From NCBI RefSeq assembly GCF_027213945.1, contig NZ_JAPWGW010000004.1, forward strand, positions 1-64,000: a stretch of 64,000 bases of DNA. Direction: 5' to 3'. The DNA comes from Henriciella marina (GTDB lineage: Bacteria > Pseudomonadota > Alphaproteobacteria > Caulobacterales > Hyphomonadaceae). A program made the translations under genes and the position numbers. Every line of letters begins with the position of its first letter. Within the stretch, counting starts at the first letter, position 1. Shown piece by piece: positions 42,892 to 50,879 of this stretch. The notes beneath the pieces are model-generated. The model did not search any database. It was not told the DNA's origin and saw only the letters and a program-made list of their open reading frames with translations.

Positions 42892-43130
42892 CAAGTTCTC
42901 CTGCATCTCTCGCGCTATAGTAGACTGATGCTCAGTCGCTTAACCAGTGGCCGGAATAAAATGTGCATATTTCCATCTTGGAACTTCAGCGTATTTTTGG
43001 GTTGATCAGCACGCATTTCGTTTAATTCGATGAGCGAAGTGCAGACGCTTTCAAAGCACCGGAGATTTGCTTTCGCAAATTTAAGGCTGACGGGTGCGGG
43101 GCACGCGGCCTGTTGTAAAGGACCGCCCCG
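42892..43130. other. Right-edge junction of the AT-rich island
   Basis: No gene. AT-rich sequence (promoter region for the OLD-helicase pair) changes to GC-rich at about 43080. It holds a 6-bp hairpin ATTTGC-TTTC-GCAAAT near 43070 and an imperfect GC-rich stem (GCGGGG near 43096 with CCCCGC near 43128) just past the enoyl-CoA hydratase remnant. No direct repeat matching the left edge was found. Confidence 0.4.
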
Positions 43131-43385
43131 CTACAGCCCTTCAAACGCAGGCGCTCGTTTCTCGGCGAAACTCGCGACGCCTTCCTCCAGGTCAAAGCTG
43201 GCGAAGCTGTTTTCCGTTTCGATGTCGGCAAGAGCGAGGTACCGGGCGAAGGTCTGTGCGTAGGTTTCGCGAATTTGACGCTTCATGATGGTGAGCGAGC
43301 GGGGCGAGACATGTGTCGCCAAGTGCCCGGCGAGCCCTGCAACATGGGTCATCAGCTGTGCCCCCAACCGGTTTCTACCTCCCAC
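43131..43385 (-). pseudogene. Enoyl-CoA hydratase/isomerase, C-terminal remnant
   Basis: An 84-codon open frame whose last 60 or so residues match the C-terminus of crotonase-family proteins: LATHVSPRSLTIMKRQIRETYAQTF, then ADIETENSFASFDLEEGVASFAEKRAPAFEGL. A complete enzyme has about 260-300 residues, so the oxyanion-hole and active-site part is missing. Upstream the sequence changes to unrelated GC-rich DNA. It lies directly at the edge of the AT-rich defence island and is best read as a gene cut by the rearrangement that brought the island. Confidence 0.8.
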
Positions 43386-43472
43386 TCTTGCCGCCGCACC
43401 CCACTTCAGCCAAGCTTCCTCTCAAAACAGCGCCTGCCCATGAAGGCCGGCGCATGATCAGGAGGAAAGCCA

Positions 43473-44906
43473 ATGACCATCGAGAATTATGCGGAGCTGG
43501 ATGCCACGGCGCTGGCGGGGATGGTGCGCTCTGGTGAGGTGAGCGCTCTGGAGGTTCTGGAAGAGGCGATTGCCCGCGCGGAAGCGTATAATCCGAAGCT
43601 CAATGCGATCACCTACAAGGCCTTTGACGAGGCGCGGGCGGCGGCGTCTGGCGGCAGGCTGGCGGACGGGCCGTTCCGGGGGGTGCCTTTCCTTATCAAG
43701 GATATTGCGAGCCCGGTGAAGGGCTGGCCGCAGACGAGCGGGTCTCGTTTTCTGGGCGATGATATCGCGCCCGAGGATGGCGCGCTGACGCGGCGCTTTC
43801 GCGAGGCGGGGCTGAACCTGTTCGGCAAGACCAATACGCCGGAGTTTGGCATCACCGGCACGACGGAGGGCGCGTTTCACGGGCCCTGCCGCAACCCGTG
43901 GAACACGGACTATATCACCGGCGGATCGTCTGGCGGGGCGGCGGCGAGCGTGGCGGCGGGCGTGTTGCCCATGGCGCATGCGAGTGACGGGCTCGGCTCT
44001 ATCCGCATTCCGGCGGCGTGCTGTGGCCTGTTTGGCATGAAGACGACGCGCGATCGCAACCCGAACTCGTCCTATGATGATGCGGCGGCGATTGGCATGA
44101 CGGTGGAGCATGTCGTTTCTCGCAGTGTGCGAGATAGCGCGGCGCTGCTCGATGCGACGGGGTATCCGGAGCCCGGGGCGCCCTTTGCCTATCCGGGCAA
44201 GGAAAGACCGTATGCAGAGGAAGTGGGCGCGCCTGTCGGGAGGCTGCGAGTGGCGTTCCACTCCGAGACGCCGAGCGGGCGGCCAGTGGCGCCTGAGATC
44301 CGCGCGGCGCTGGAGGAGACGGCAAAGCTGCTCGAGGCGCTCGGCCATGATGTGGAGGAGCGGGGGCTGGGCGTTGATTACCGGCGGCTCTACCTCGCGC
44401 AGCGGGCTGTGTCCGGCAGCAACTTTGCGGCGACGGTGGACGGGCTGATCGAGGCGAAGGGGCGCGAGCCTGAGGCCGATGAGATGGAGGCGCTGACCTG
44501 GCGCAACTATCGCGGCTCAAAAGGGTTGACGGGATCGCAGGCGATGGCGGGCTGGGCGACCCTGCGCCGTATGAGCCGGGAGATCCTGTCGCTGCATGAG
44601 ACGTATGACGTGATCCTGTCGCCTGTGCTGGCGGAGGGGGTGCCGAAGATCGGCGAGGTTGACCCGGTGAACATGGCGCCGCGCGATGTCGACAAGCGCC
44701 AGGCCGAGGTGTTCCCGTTCACGCCGCCGCAGAACTTTACCGGTCAGCCGGCCATGTCGGTGCCGATGGGCCTCGATGGCAATGGCCTGCCGGTGGGGAT
44801 GATGTTTGCCGGGCGCTATGGCGATGAAGGGACGCTGTTCCGGCTGGCGGCGCAGCTGGAAGAGGCGCGGCCCTGGCAGGCGGTGCGGCCTCCGATCTGG
44901 GGGTAG
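43473..44906 (+). CDS. Amidase-signature family hydrolase
   Basis: 477 residues of the amidase signature family. The Ser-cisSer-Lys triad is visible: Lys in [10 protein letters not shown], the Gly/Ser-rich [16 protein letters not shown] with cis-Ser, and [16 protein letters not shown] with the nucleophile position (I-R-I-P-A-A-C-C-G, the usual GSIRIPA context). It hydrolyses an amide of unknown type; GatA is unlikely because gatB/gatC are absent and the insert region differs. An AGGAGGAAA ribosome site precedes the ATG. Confidence 0.93.
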   Translation: MTIENYAELDATALAGMVRSGEVSALEVLEEAIARAEAYNPKLNAITYKAFDEARAAASGGRLADGPFRGVPFLIKDIASPVKGWPQTSGSRFLGDDIAPEDGALTRRFREAGLNLFGKTNTPEFGITGTTEGAFHGPCRNPWNTDYITGGSSGGAAASVAAGVLPMAHASDGLGSIRIPAACCGLFGMKTTRDRNPNSSYDDAAAIGMTVEHVVSRSVRDSAALLDATGYPEPGAPFAYPGKERPYAEEVGAPVGRLRVAFHSETPSGRPVAPEIRAALEETAKLLEALGHDVEERGLGVDYRRLYLAQRAVSGSNFAATVDGLIEAKGREPEADEMEALTWRNYRGSKGLTGSQAMAGWATLRRMSREILSLHETYDVILSPVLAEGVPKIGEVDPVNMAPRDVDKRQAEVFPFTPPQNFTGQPAMSVPMGLDGNGLPVGMMFAGRYGDEGTLFRLAAQLEEARPWQAVRPPIWG

Positions 44907-45035
44907 GGCGCTTTCGGGGTCGGGACGATTGCTGGGCAAGCGGGGCAGGGCGCTGTGCTGCCTTAAGGTTGAGAAAAACCTGTGGACAGCTTCAATAGAA
45001 TCATTCTGGCTTAACGTAGCGCGCGGGAGGCCAGC

Positions 45036-45494
45036 ATGGACGATTTCAGAAGTTTCGAGTCTGGTCTCGACGATAATCTTTTCCGGCCCAACGCGCAGCT
45101 GAAGGTTGCCGTCATCGAGGACGATCCGGTGGATGCGTTCCTGATGAAGATCCTGGTCAAGGAGATTGGCGGCTGGCTGGGTGAGGTGGAGTGCTTTGCC
45201 AGCGTCGATGCGCTTCTGGCGGTCGAGGCGCCGGCGTTTGACGTCATCGTGCTGGACCGGATGCTGGGCGATGGCAGCCTCTCGGAGGGGCGTATCAGGG
45301 AGCTGCGCGCGGCTTGTCCGCAGGCGGGGCTCGTGATGCATACGAGCGCGCTGACGCCGTCCCTGCGCGCCTGCGCCATTCAGGAAGGCGCCTTTGCCGT
45401 CATGGAAAAGGGCTCGCTGGAACCCGAGGAAGTGTGGCTGCTGCTGCAGGCGGCGGCGGTGCTGGGCCCGAAGCTGGCAAGGCCGCTTAGTTAA
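45036..45494 (+). CDS. Single-domain response regulator receiver
   Basis: 152 residues: a short leader, then a receiver domain from KVAVIEDDPVDAFLM (acid pocket EDD) with the phosphorylated Asp in DVIVLDRML, Thr/Ser in MHTSALT and Lys in VMEKGSLEPEE. No output domain, so it works by protein contacts like CheY. A GGGAGG ribosome site precedes it. Converges with and overlaps by eight bases the next receiver gene. Confidence 0.9.
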   Translation: MDDFRSFESGLDDNLFRPNAQLKVAVIEDDPVDAFLMKILVKEIGGWLGEVECFASVDALLAVEAPAFDVIVLDRMLGDGSLSEGRIRELRAACPQAGLVMHTSALTPSLRACAIQEGAFAVMEKGSLEPEEVWLLLQAAAVLGPKLARPLS

Positions 45495-45903
45495 GGCGGG
45501 GCAGCTCTGCGGTCTTGGTCCAGAAGTCGATGATTGCGCGGCCAACTTCGAGATAGTTCGCCTGTGAGGACGGCTTCACGATATAGGCGTTGGCGCCTTC
45601 CATATAGGCGCTGCGGATATCCTGCTCATCCATGGAGGTGGAGTAGGCAACGACCGGGATGCAGCAATATTTCGGCGTGCCGCGGATGAGGTCAACCAGC
45701 TGGTGGCCGTCGATCCCGGGCATCTTGATGTCTGTGACGACCAGATCGGGCAGGCCATCCTTGGAAAAGGAGTCGAGCGCCTCGATCCCGCCATCGGCGA
45801 TCCGGATATTGATGGAATCGCTGGACTTGCGCAGCGCGGAGCTGATCAGCCGCTGATCGATCGGATCATCATCTACCACAAGTACACTTAGCTCACGAGC
45901 CAT
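45487..45903 (-). CDS. CheY-like response regulator partner of the PAS kinase
   Basis: 138 residues, complete receiver: VLVVDDDPIDQRL (acid pocket), DLVVTDIKMPGIDG (phospho-Asp), AYSTSMD (Ser/Thr) and YIVKPSSQ (Lys). Start ATG lies inside the 3' end of the kinase gene (11-base overlap), so the pair is translationally coupled and probably phosphorelay partners. The DDPIDQRLI type with this loop resembles regulators that pair with phytochrome-like or PAS kinases. Confidence 0.93.
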   Translation of the reverse strand: MARELSVLVVDDDPIDQRLISSALRKSSDSINIRIADGGIEALDSFSKDGLPDLVVTDIKMPGIDGHQLVDLIRGTPKYCCIPVVAYSTSMDEQDIRSAYMEGANAYIVKPSSQANYLEVGRAIIDFWTKTAELPRLN

Positions 45904-47479
45904 GGGTCAATACTCCTGCCACGGGAAACTCCAGGATGAATCTTGTGCCCGATTTGAAAGAAGAATCAATAGAAACATCGCCCCCATGCGCAGTCATGAT
46001 TCGCGAAACGATCGCGAGACCAAGGCCGGTCCCCTCGCCGGACTTGCCGGTTTCAAGGCGCGCAAAGGGTTCGAATATGCGTTTGTGCTGACCCTCGGGC
46101 ACCCCGATGCCATTGTCGCTGAAGTAGATTTTCCGGCGCTGGTTTGGCACGTCGAGCTCTGCGTGAAGGTCGATGTTCACGCTGTCGCCCTTGCGGAAGC
46201 TACAGGCGTTTCGAAGAAGGTTCGACAGGACATATTCGACCAGCCGTTCCGAGCCGTTGATCTGTGGCATCGGCGCGACGGTAATGGTCGCATTGGCCTC
46301 GGCGATGAGGTCTTCATGCGCACGTTGAACGCGGTCCATCACGACATTGATGTCGACAGGCAGGCGCTCCACCGACCGGCTTTCGAGCTTGGAGAGCATG
46401 TGCAGGTCGGAGACCATCTTCTCCATCTTGTTGAGGCTGACGGTGATGTGGTCCAGCGCAAATGCGCCATCATCTGAAAGCTCGACGCCCGCTTCGCGTA
46501 CTTCGCCCAGCAACATGTCCATCAGGGCGCGCGTCTGGCGGAGCGGACTTCGAAGGTCATGGGCGGCAATGGAGGCGAACTGACTGGACGCTTCAGACAG
46601 TTTCTCGAGCCTGGCAGATTGCTCCTTGAGCTCGGTGATGTCGGCCGCAACAACGAGCAGTGTCCGGCTGCCGTCCTCGAAACGCATCGGGATCTTGTCT
46701 GTCTTGACCCAACCTGTCGGCCGGTCCTTCGGTGCATAGGCCTCGACGATGCCAAGCTCTGGCACGCCGCTGTCGATCACCTTGAGGTCATCCTCGTGAT
46801 ACTTGGCGGCCATGTCGGGGAAGAGGTCGTAGGTATCGGCGCCCTTGAGGTCTTCTGCGTTCATCCCAAGGTTCTCGGCTGCGAGTTTGTTCGCGCGCAA
46901 GATGACGTTCTTGTCGTCCTTGTAGAACACCTGGAGCGGCATCGCATCGAAGATGAATTGCAGCTCCTCTTCAGAGGTCTGTTTGTCGCGTAAGGCCTGT
47001 TCCAGTCGCTGACGGCTCTCCCGCTCAGATGCTTCAAGTGAGATCTGGTCGCTGATATCGCTATTGAGGACGAGCAGACGGAACGGCAATCCAGCTTCAT
47101 CGAGAATGATCATTCCGCGTGTACGGATGTACAGCCAGTCTCCATTCGGCATCCGGTAACGGACAATCTGGTCAATTCCGACATCCGGATCCTGAATGGC
47201 TTTTTCGATCGCTTCATAGAAATTCTGGCGGTCTTCGGAATGAACCCGGTTATGCCAGTCCCTGGCCTCCTTCGAGCTGGCGTCGATGCCGAGCATCTCC
47301 CAGAATTTCGGGCCGACGAACTGGCGTGAGAAGTCTTTGAGGTCCCAATAGAACACACCGTCAAAGCAGTGTTGCAGCACGAGGTCGACCGCGCGAGAGT
47401 CATTTGCGAGCAAATGGAACAGCTCTGTGCGCAACTCTTCGGGACCCGTAAATTCCGGCGTCATGGCTTGCTTGGGCAT
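45893..47479 (-). CDS. PAS-domain sensor histidine kinase
   Basis: 528 residues, no membrane helices, so cytoplasmic. Two PAS domains (about 35-165 and 180-300; the first with a YWDLKDF/FVGPKFWEMLG start and PAC-like WLYIRTRG), a HisKA helix with phospho-His in SIAAHDLRSPLRQ, and a HATPase_c domain with N box LSNLLRNAC, G1 FSDNGIGVPE and G2 GEGTGLGLAI. No LOV cysteine motif is seen, so the signal is unknown. A GGGAGA ribosome site precedes the ATG. Operon with the CheY-like gene. Confidence 0.94.
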   Translation of the reverse strand: MPKQAMTPEFTGPEELRTELFHLLANDSRAVDLVLQHCFDGVFYWDLKDFSRQFVGPKFWEMLGIDASSKEARDWHNRVHSEDRQNFYEAIEKAIQDPDVGIDQIVRYRMPNGDWLYIRTRGMIILDEAGLPFRLLVLNSDISDQISLEASERESRQRLEQALRDKQTSEEELQFIFDAMPLQVFYKDDKNVILRANKLAAENLGMNAEDLKGADTYDLFPDMAAKYHEDDLKVIDSGVPELGIVEAYAPKDRPTGWVKTDKIPMRFEDGSRTLLVVAADITELKEQSARLEKLSEASSQFASIAAHDLRSPLRQTRALMDMLLGEVREAGVELSDDGAFALDHITVSLNKMEKMVSDLHMLSKLESRSVERLPVDINVVMDRVQRAHEDLIAEANATITVAPMPQINGSERLVEYVLSNLLRNACSFRKGDSVNIDLHAELDVPNQRRKIYFSDNGIGVPEGQHKRIFEPFARLETGKSGEGTGLGLAIVSRIMTAHGGDVSIDSSFKSGTRFILEFPVAGVLTHGS

Positions 47480-47627
47480 TGCGGTCTCCCGAGAATCTCT
47501 TATCGCCCTAGCGAAATTCGCCTGATCCGCAAATGTTGCGACTGCGCCTGGGTTTCTCGCGATGATAACCTGCCTGGCTGACGCGCTCTTCCTTTCGTGC
47601 CTAAACCACCCATGCTATCCTTCTCTC

Positions 47628-47906
47628 ATGTCTTATGACGTGAATGATGGCGATCTGGTGCTGTGCGTGAACGCTGCGCCGAACCATGTGACAGGCGACC
47701 CCGTGCCGTTGGTCGAAGGGGAAACCTATCGCATCTGGGGTGTGTGGGAGTTCATGTGCCCATGCGGGCGATCCGACGCGCTGATAGATGTGGGCGTCGG
47801 CTTTGCCTGGTGTCAGTCCCGCTTCCGCCTTCTGCCGAAGCCAAAATCCCGCAAAACAGTCGAGCGGAAGGTGAGCGTGCCGAAGCCGCTGGAGCCAGTA
47901 GAGTAA
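47628..47906 (+). CDS. Small hypothetical protein with CxC motif
   Basis: 92 residues from the ATG at 47628 (MSYDVNDGDLVLCVNAAP), preferred over an upstream frame-open start without ribosome site. The middle has EGETYRIWGV then FMCPCGRSDALIDVG and ends CQSRFRLLPKP. The LxxGxxYxIxxV...RFRxL layout is shared by small proteins of prophages and alphaproteobacterial genomes with no known role; the cysteines (C-P-C and a later Cys) could bind a metal. Followed by a strong bidirectional terminator. Confidence 0.7.
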   Translation: MSYDVNDGDLVLCVNAAPNHVTGDPVPLVEGETYRIWGVWEFMCPCGRSDALIDVGVGFAWCQSRFRLLPKPKSRKTVERKVSVPKPLEPVE

Positions 47907-47925
47907 GTGTTTCCAGCGAAGTTGA

Positions 47926-47970
47926 GAGTGGCGCAGCTAAGCTGCGCCACTCGTCCTTTCAAGCTTTTTG
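47926..47970. terminator. Bidirectional terminator
   Basis: Perfect 12-bp stem GAGTGGCGCAGC/GCTGCGCCACTC (47926-47937, 47941-47952) with a TAA loop, followed on the plus strand by CCTTTCAAGCTTTTTG. It lies between the convergent small hypothetical gene and the collagen-like adhesin gene and can serve both. Confidence 0.85.
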
Positions 47971-47981
47971 CTTTCTGTACT

Positions 47982-49424
47982 CTACCATCCAATGCGGCCT
48001 TGCAGCTTGCCCGCTGAGTGCCCGTTGCTGTGCGCGGCAACGACGCCGAAGGTCACATTTTGATTAGCGCGCACCGAGATTGCAGTGCCGAAGCCGATAT
48101 TGTCGTCGTATCCACCAATGGCCGCAGCGACCGACATCGACTCGCCTTTTTCAAGATAGAGGTCCGGCATAGATGAGACCGCCGCCAGACCGCCCTCGAC
48201 TTCCTTGATGCGCCGTGTCGAGGCGCGCACCGAGTCATTGAGCAGGACATACTGGCTTTCCAGTGAATTGATCCTCAGCGAGTTGGCATCAATTGAGGCA
48301 GCGTTCAGTTGAATCGCGTCTTCATTCTGGTTGATCGAAGCCGTGTTCATATTGATCGCGCCGACAATGGTGCGTTGAGAGGCGACGGGGCCCGTTTCAG
48401 CACGCGGTTGCGCCGCGCTAGGGCCCGAACGTATCGCGTTTCCAGTTCCACCAACCTGTACGGTGTAAGACTGGGCCGACGTCGATACCGCTGCGCTCCT
48501 CGCGGTTTCGGACTCGTCGAAGACATCGAGATCATCCACATCACCAAGTGTGCTCTGGATGATTGTGACTTCGTTCACGATCGTCGTGACGGTCTCAACC
48601 ATTTCCGGGTCTGAGCCAGGTGGGCCGGGAGGCCCGGGAGGGCCTGCCGGCCCTGCGGGACCGGCTGGACCCTGCTCACCTTGCGCGCCGTCGGCGCCTG
48701 CCGGACCTGCGGGGCCTTGCGGACCGGCTTCGCCGTCCTCGCCATCCTTGCCGTCTGCGCCGTCAGTGCCCGTAGCACCTGCGGGGCCTTGCGGACCGGC
48801 AACACCATCAGCGCCCGCTGGCCCCTGCGGACCTGCCTTGCCTTGAGCACCTGGCACGCCGTCCGATCCGGCGGGACCCTGAGGACCTGCGGGACCTGCA
48901 GCGCCTGTGGTGCCCGCAGGACCTGCGGGTCCTGTTGCCCCGGCGTTGCCCTGCGGCCCGGCCGGCCCCGGCGGGCCATCTGAACCGGCTGCACCTTGTG
49001 CCCCAGCGGGACCCTGCGGGCCGGGCGAACCGTCTGCACCTTGCGGTCCTTGAGGTCCCGGCACGCCCTGAGGCCCGACCGGTCCCGGCGCTCCATCAGC
49101 CCCGTCCGCGCCTGCAGGGCCTTGCGGGCCAGGTACACCTTGAGGACCAGTTGCTCCTTGAGGACCTACGGGCCCCGGCGCACCATCTGCGCCCATCGGT
49201 CCCTGAGGACCGGGCGGACCAGAAGGTCCTTGAGGACCCGGTGGGCCGGGAGGACCGGGCGGCCCGACCTGCGCGGCAGCCTCTATGACCGCCTCCGGAA
49301 TTAGGAATGGCGCGACCGCGATAGCCGTCGACACCATCAGCAGTCTCGCCAGCCCCACTCCCGATGTGTGATATGAAGCCTGGCGAGTCCCACCGCCTCT
49401 GCTTGATCCTGATACGTAATCCAT
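47982..49424 (-). CDS. Collagen-like trimeric autotransporter adhesin
   Basis: 480 residues from the ATG at 49424 (GGGGGA ribosome site upstream; a TTG start 21 bases earlier is less likely). Order: long basic n-region and signal peptide (to about 50), 73 uninterrupted Gly-X-Y triplets (about 54-272, rich in GPQ/GPA/GAD), a linker, a coiled coil (about 355-425 with Asn/Leu heptads), and a YadA-type membrane anchor (about 420-480: [22 protein letters not shown]...KLQGRIGW). The anchor trimerises in the outer membrane, which would register three collagen strands on the surface. Expected role: surface stalk or adhesin. Pro occurs often in X; hydroxylation is not expected. Confidence 0.92.
   Translation of the reverse strand: MDYVSGSSRGGGTRQASYHTSGVGLARLLMVSTAIAVAPFLIPEAVIEAAAQVGPPGPPGPPGPQGPSGPPGPQGPMGADGAPGPVGPQGATGPQGVPGPQGPAGADGADGAPGPVGPQGVPGPQGPQGADGSPGPQGPAGAQGAAGSDGPPGPAGPQGNAGATGPAGPAGTTGAAGPAGPQGPAGSDGVPGAQGKAGPQGPAGADGVAGPQGPAGATGTDGADGKDGEDGEAGPQGPAGPAGADGAQGEQGPAGPAGPAGPPGPPGPPGSDPEMVETVTTIVNEVTIIQSTLGDVDDLDVFDESETARSAAVSTSAQSYTVQVGGTGNAIRSGPSAAQPRAETGPVASQRTIVGAINMNTASINQNEDAIQLNAASIDANSLRINSLESQYVLLNDSVRASTRRIKEVEGGLAAVSSMPDLYLEKGESMSVAAAIGGYDDNIGFGTAISVRANQNVTFGVVAAHSNGHSAGKLQGRIGW
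48609..49265 (-). repeat. Gly-X-Y coding repeat
   Basis: 73 consecutive 9-base codon triplets starting with a Gly codon, inside the autotransporter gene. The repeats are diverged in codon use but share blocks such as GPQGPAGAD, a pattern prone to in-frame length change by recombination. Confidence 0.9.
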
Positions 49425-49506
49425 CGACGTCCCCCAGACCTGCAACAGCGGTCTCGCGCTGTTTTGATGTGAGGCCAGGCTAGCAATGAGGCATAAGGCT
49501 GCGCAT

Positions 49507-49541
49507 CACCCAAATGGGTGGTTCGAGATCGAATGATCTCG
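49507..49541 (-). promoter_or_regulatory. Two adjacent inverted repeats upstream of the collagen adhesin
   Basis: CACCCA-AA-TGGGTG (49507-49520) is followed three bases later by CGAGATC-GAAT-GATCTCG (49524-49541). They lie in the gap between the dioxygenase gene end and the adhesin start. The second may be a weak terminator of the dioxygenase gene and the first an operator or leader hairpin for the adhesin. Confidence 0.45.
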
Positions 49542-49580
49542 GTAAATTAGTGTCCTGCACCGTCTTTCTCGACCGAAACG

Positions 49581-50777
49581 CTAATGAGCGCCTGCGGTCT
49601 CGACGTCGAGCAGATGGGCTTCGGCTTCGTCCCGGTGCTTTTTGAGATATTTCATGAAGGGTGTGCCGCCGGTGCCGACATCGGTGTCGTTGCCCGGTGA
49701 ATTGCCAGCCTGTTTGTTGATGTAGGTGGCGGCGTATTCGAGGTGGCGGGTGCGGAAGCGGGCAAGCTTCATCACATTGTCATTGTAGAGCTGCCGGGTG
49801 GCCGCGTCGCCATGCTGGCTGACCCAGTCCCGCAGGGTGGACGCGGCGCGCACATCTTCGATGAAGGCACGGTGGCCGGTCGGGCGATAGGCGTGCAGCT
49901 CTTCGAGGTAGTGGCGCAGCGGGTCGTCGGCGTGACTGATGGAGAGGAAGGCGTCCATGGTGGGCACGATGGAAGATTGCGAGCCGGTCTGGCCGCGGAA
50001 GGCCTGCGGCTTGTTTTTACCAGCCGGGACGCCCTCATAGATGAGGCCGTCGCCAAGGGCAGGATTGTCCTTCCAGCCATGGATGTAGGGGCGCACGCGG
50101 TTGAAATAGATGTATGGGTCGCAGCGCTCCGGCATGCGGTCGAAGATGGCGTTGACGGCGTTCCAGCCCTCGGACATGCGCGCTAGACCCGCAGCAACGG
50201 CGGGCGCGTCATGGGCCTCGCAGGCGGTGATCACTTCTGGGATGGTGGCCAGCATATCGCCCGCGCGTGCCTCGATAGCGACGTGGACGAGGACGAACCA
50301 GGCCTCATCCTCCCCTGAGAGGAAAGGCTGGATCATATAGACGTTCGAAAGGTCCACGGGCCCGTCCGCGTCAATCTTGGCCCAGTTGTCGAGGACGTAA
50401 GTGGCATAGGTCAGCAGCGGCTTGGAATCGAGCGCGTCGGCAAGCTGCCAGGCAGGTTTGGCTAAGCATTTGGGCAGGGAGGCTGGCGCGTCCCGTTCAC
50501 CCCAGACCCAGGACTGGATCATGAAAGTGTAGTGCACGAACGCCTTGCGGATCTGCTCATCGCTGGCGGTCACGCAGAAGCTTGTGAGGTCGATGACGGG
50601 CAGGCGGGCGAGGATCTCACGCACGCGGCCGGTGACGATGGAGTGAGGGAGGGCCATGGCCGCGTCCACGGCGGGCTGAAGCTCTGCCGGAAGGGTGACG
50701 GCGCCAGCATCATGGCGGCAGAGAAAGCCGCGATCGCGCGAGATGTCGTACTGGTCGAGTGGTTTGAGCTTCGGCAT
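49581..50777 (-). CDS. Indoleamine 2,3-dioxygenase-like protein
   Basis: 398 residues of the IDO family (heme dioxygenases opening the indole ring of tryptophan to N-formylkynurenine). Matching blocks: NVYMIQPFLSGEDEAWFVLVHVAIE, IYFNRVRPYIHGWKDNP, FRGQTGSQSSIVPTMDAFL, and the heme-ligand region RFRTRHLEYAATYI with the proximal His. The length equals human IDO1 (403). Bacterial IDO-like enzymes often have low Trp affinity and uncertain substrates. A GGGGGAAATC ribosome site and a perfect 22-base palindrome lie just before the ATG. No kynurenine-pathway genes are beside it. Confidence 0.9.
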   Translation of the reverse strand: MPKLKPLDQYDISRDRGFLCRHDAGAVTLPAELQPAVDAAMALPHSIVTGRVREILARLPVIDLTSFCVTASDEQIRKAFVHYTFMIQSWVWGERDAPASLPKCLAKPAWQLADALDSKPLLTYATYVLDNWAKIDADGPVDLSNVYMIQPFLSGEDEAWFVLVHVAIEARAGDMLATIPEVITACEAHDAPAVAAGLARMSEGWNAVNAIFDRMPERCDPYIYFNRVRPYIHGWKDNPALGDGLIYEGVPAGKNKPQAFRGQTGSQSSIVPTMDAFLSISHADDPLRHYLEELHAYRPTGHRAFIEDVRAASTLRDWVSQHGDAATRQLYNDNVMKLARFRTRHLEYAATYINKQAGNSPGNDTDVGTGGTPFMKYLKKHRDEAEAHLLDVETAGAH

Positions 50778-50789
50778 GATTTCCCCCTT

Positions 50790-50811
50790 GATAGTTTCTT
50801 TTGAAACTATC
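50790..50811 (-). promoter_or_regulatory. Perfect palindromic operator candidate of the IDO-like gene
   Basis: Arms GATAGTTTC and GAAACTATC (9 bp, perfect) are separated by TTTT. It ends 12 bases before the start codon, just upstream of the ribosome site, a place where a bound MarR/TetR-like repressor would block transcription. The regulator gene is not adjacent. Confidence 0.6.
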
Positions 50812-50832
50812 TCACACCGAACGGACGTTACG

Positions 50833-50860
50833 TAAAGCCCCAGCTTTTAGGCTGGGGCTT
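50833..50860 (-). terminator. Intrinsic terminator of the M28 peptidase gene
   Basis: A 10-bp stem AAGCCCCAGC/GCTGGGGCTT (50835-50844, 50851-50860); read on the minus strand it is followed by TTT. It lies 20 bases past the peptidase stop and before the IDO-like promoter region. Confidence 0.75.
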
Positions 50861-50879
50861 CATGGGAAAGGCTCGTTCT

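Noticed and set aside
40140-43100. Attachment-site direct repeats flanking the AT-rich island
   Set aside because: Only short matches such as TTTAAGG or TTCAAAG were seen on both sides, no more than expected by chance, and no tRNA or integrase is present.
44980-44995. DnaA-box-like CCTGTGGACAG before the receiver gene
   Set aside because: Single imperfect match with no AT-rich unwinding region or further boxes.
48550-49304. Plus-strand frames rich in Gly-Pro-Ala or Arg/Cys over the collagen region
   Set aside because: They arise because the complement of Gly-X-Y coding DNA also reads as low-complexity sequence; the minus-strand frame has the signal peptide and YadA anchor.
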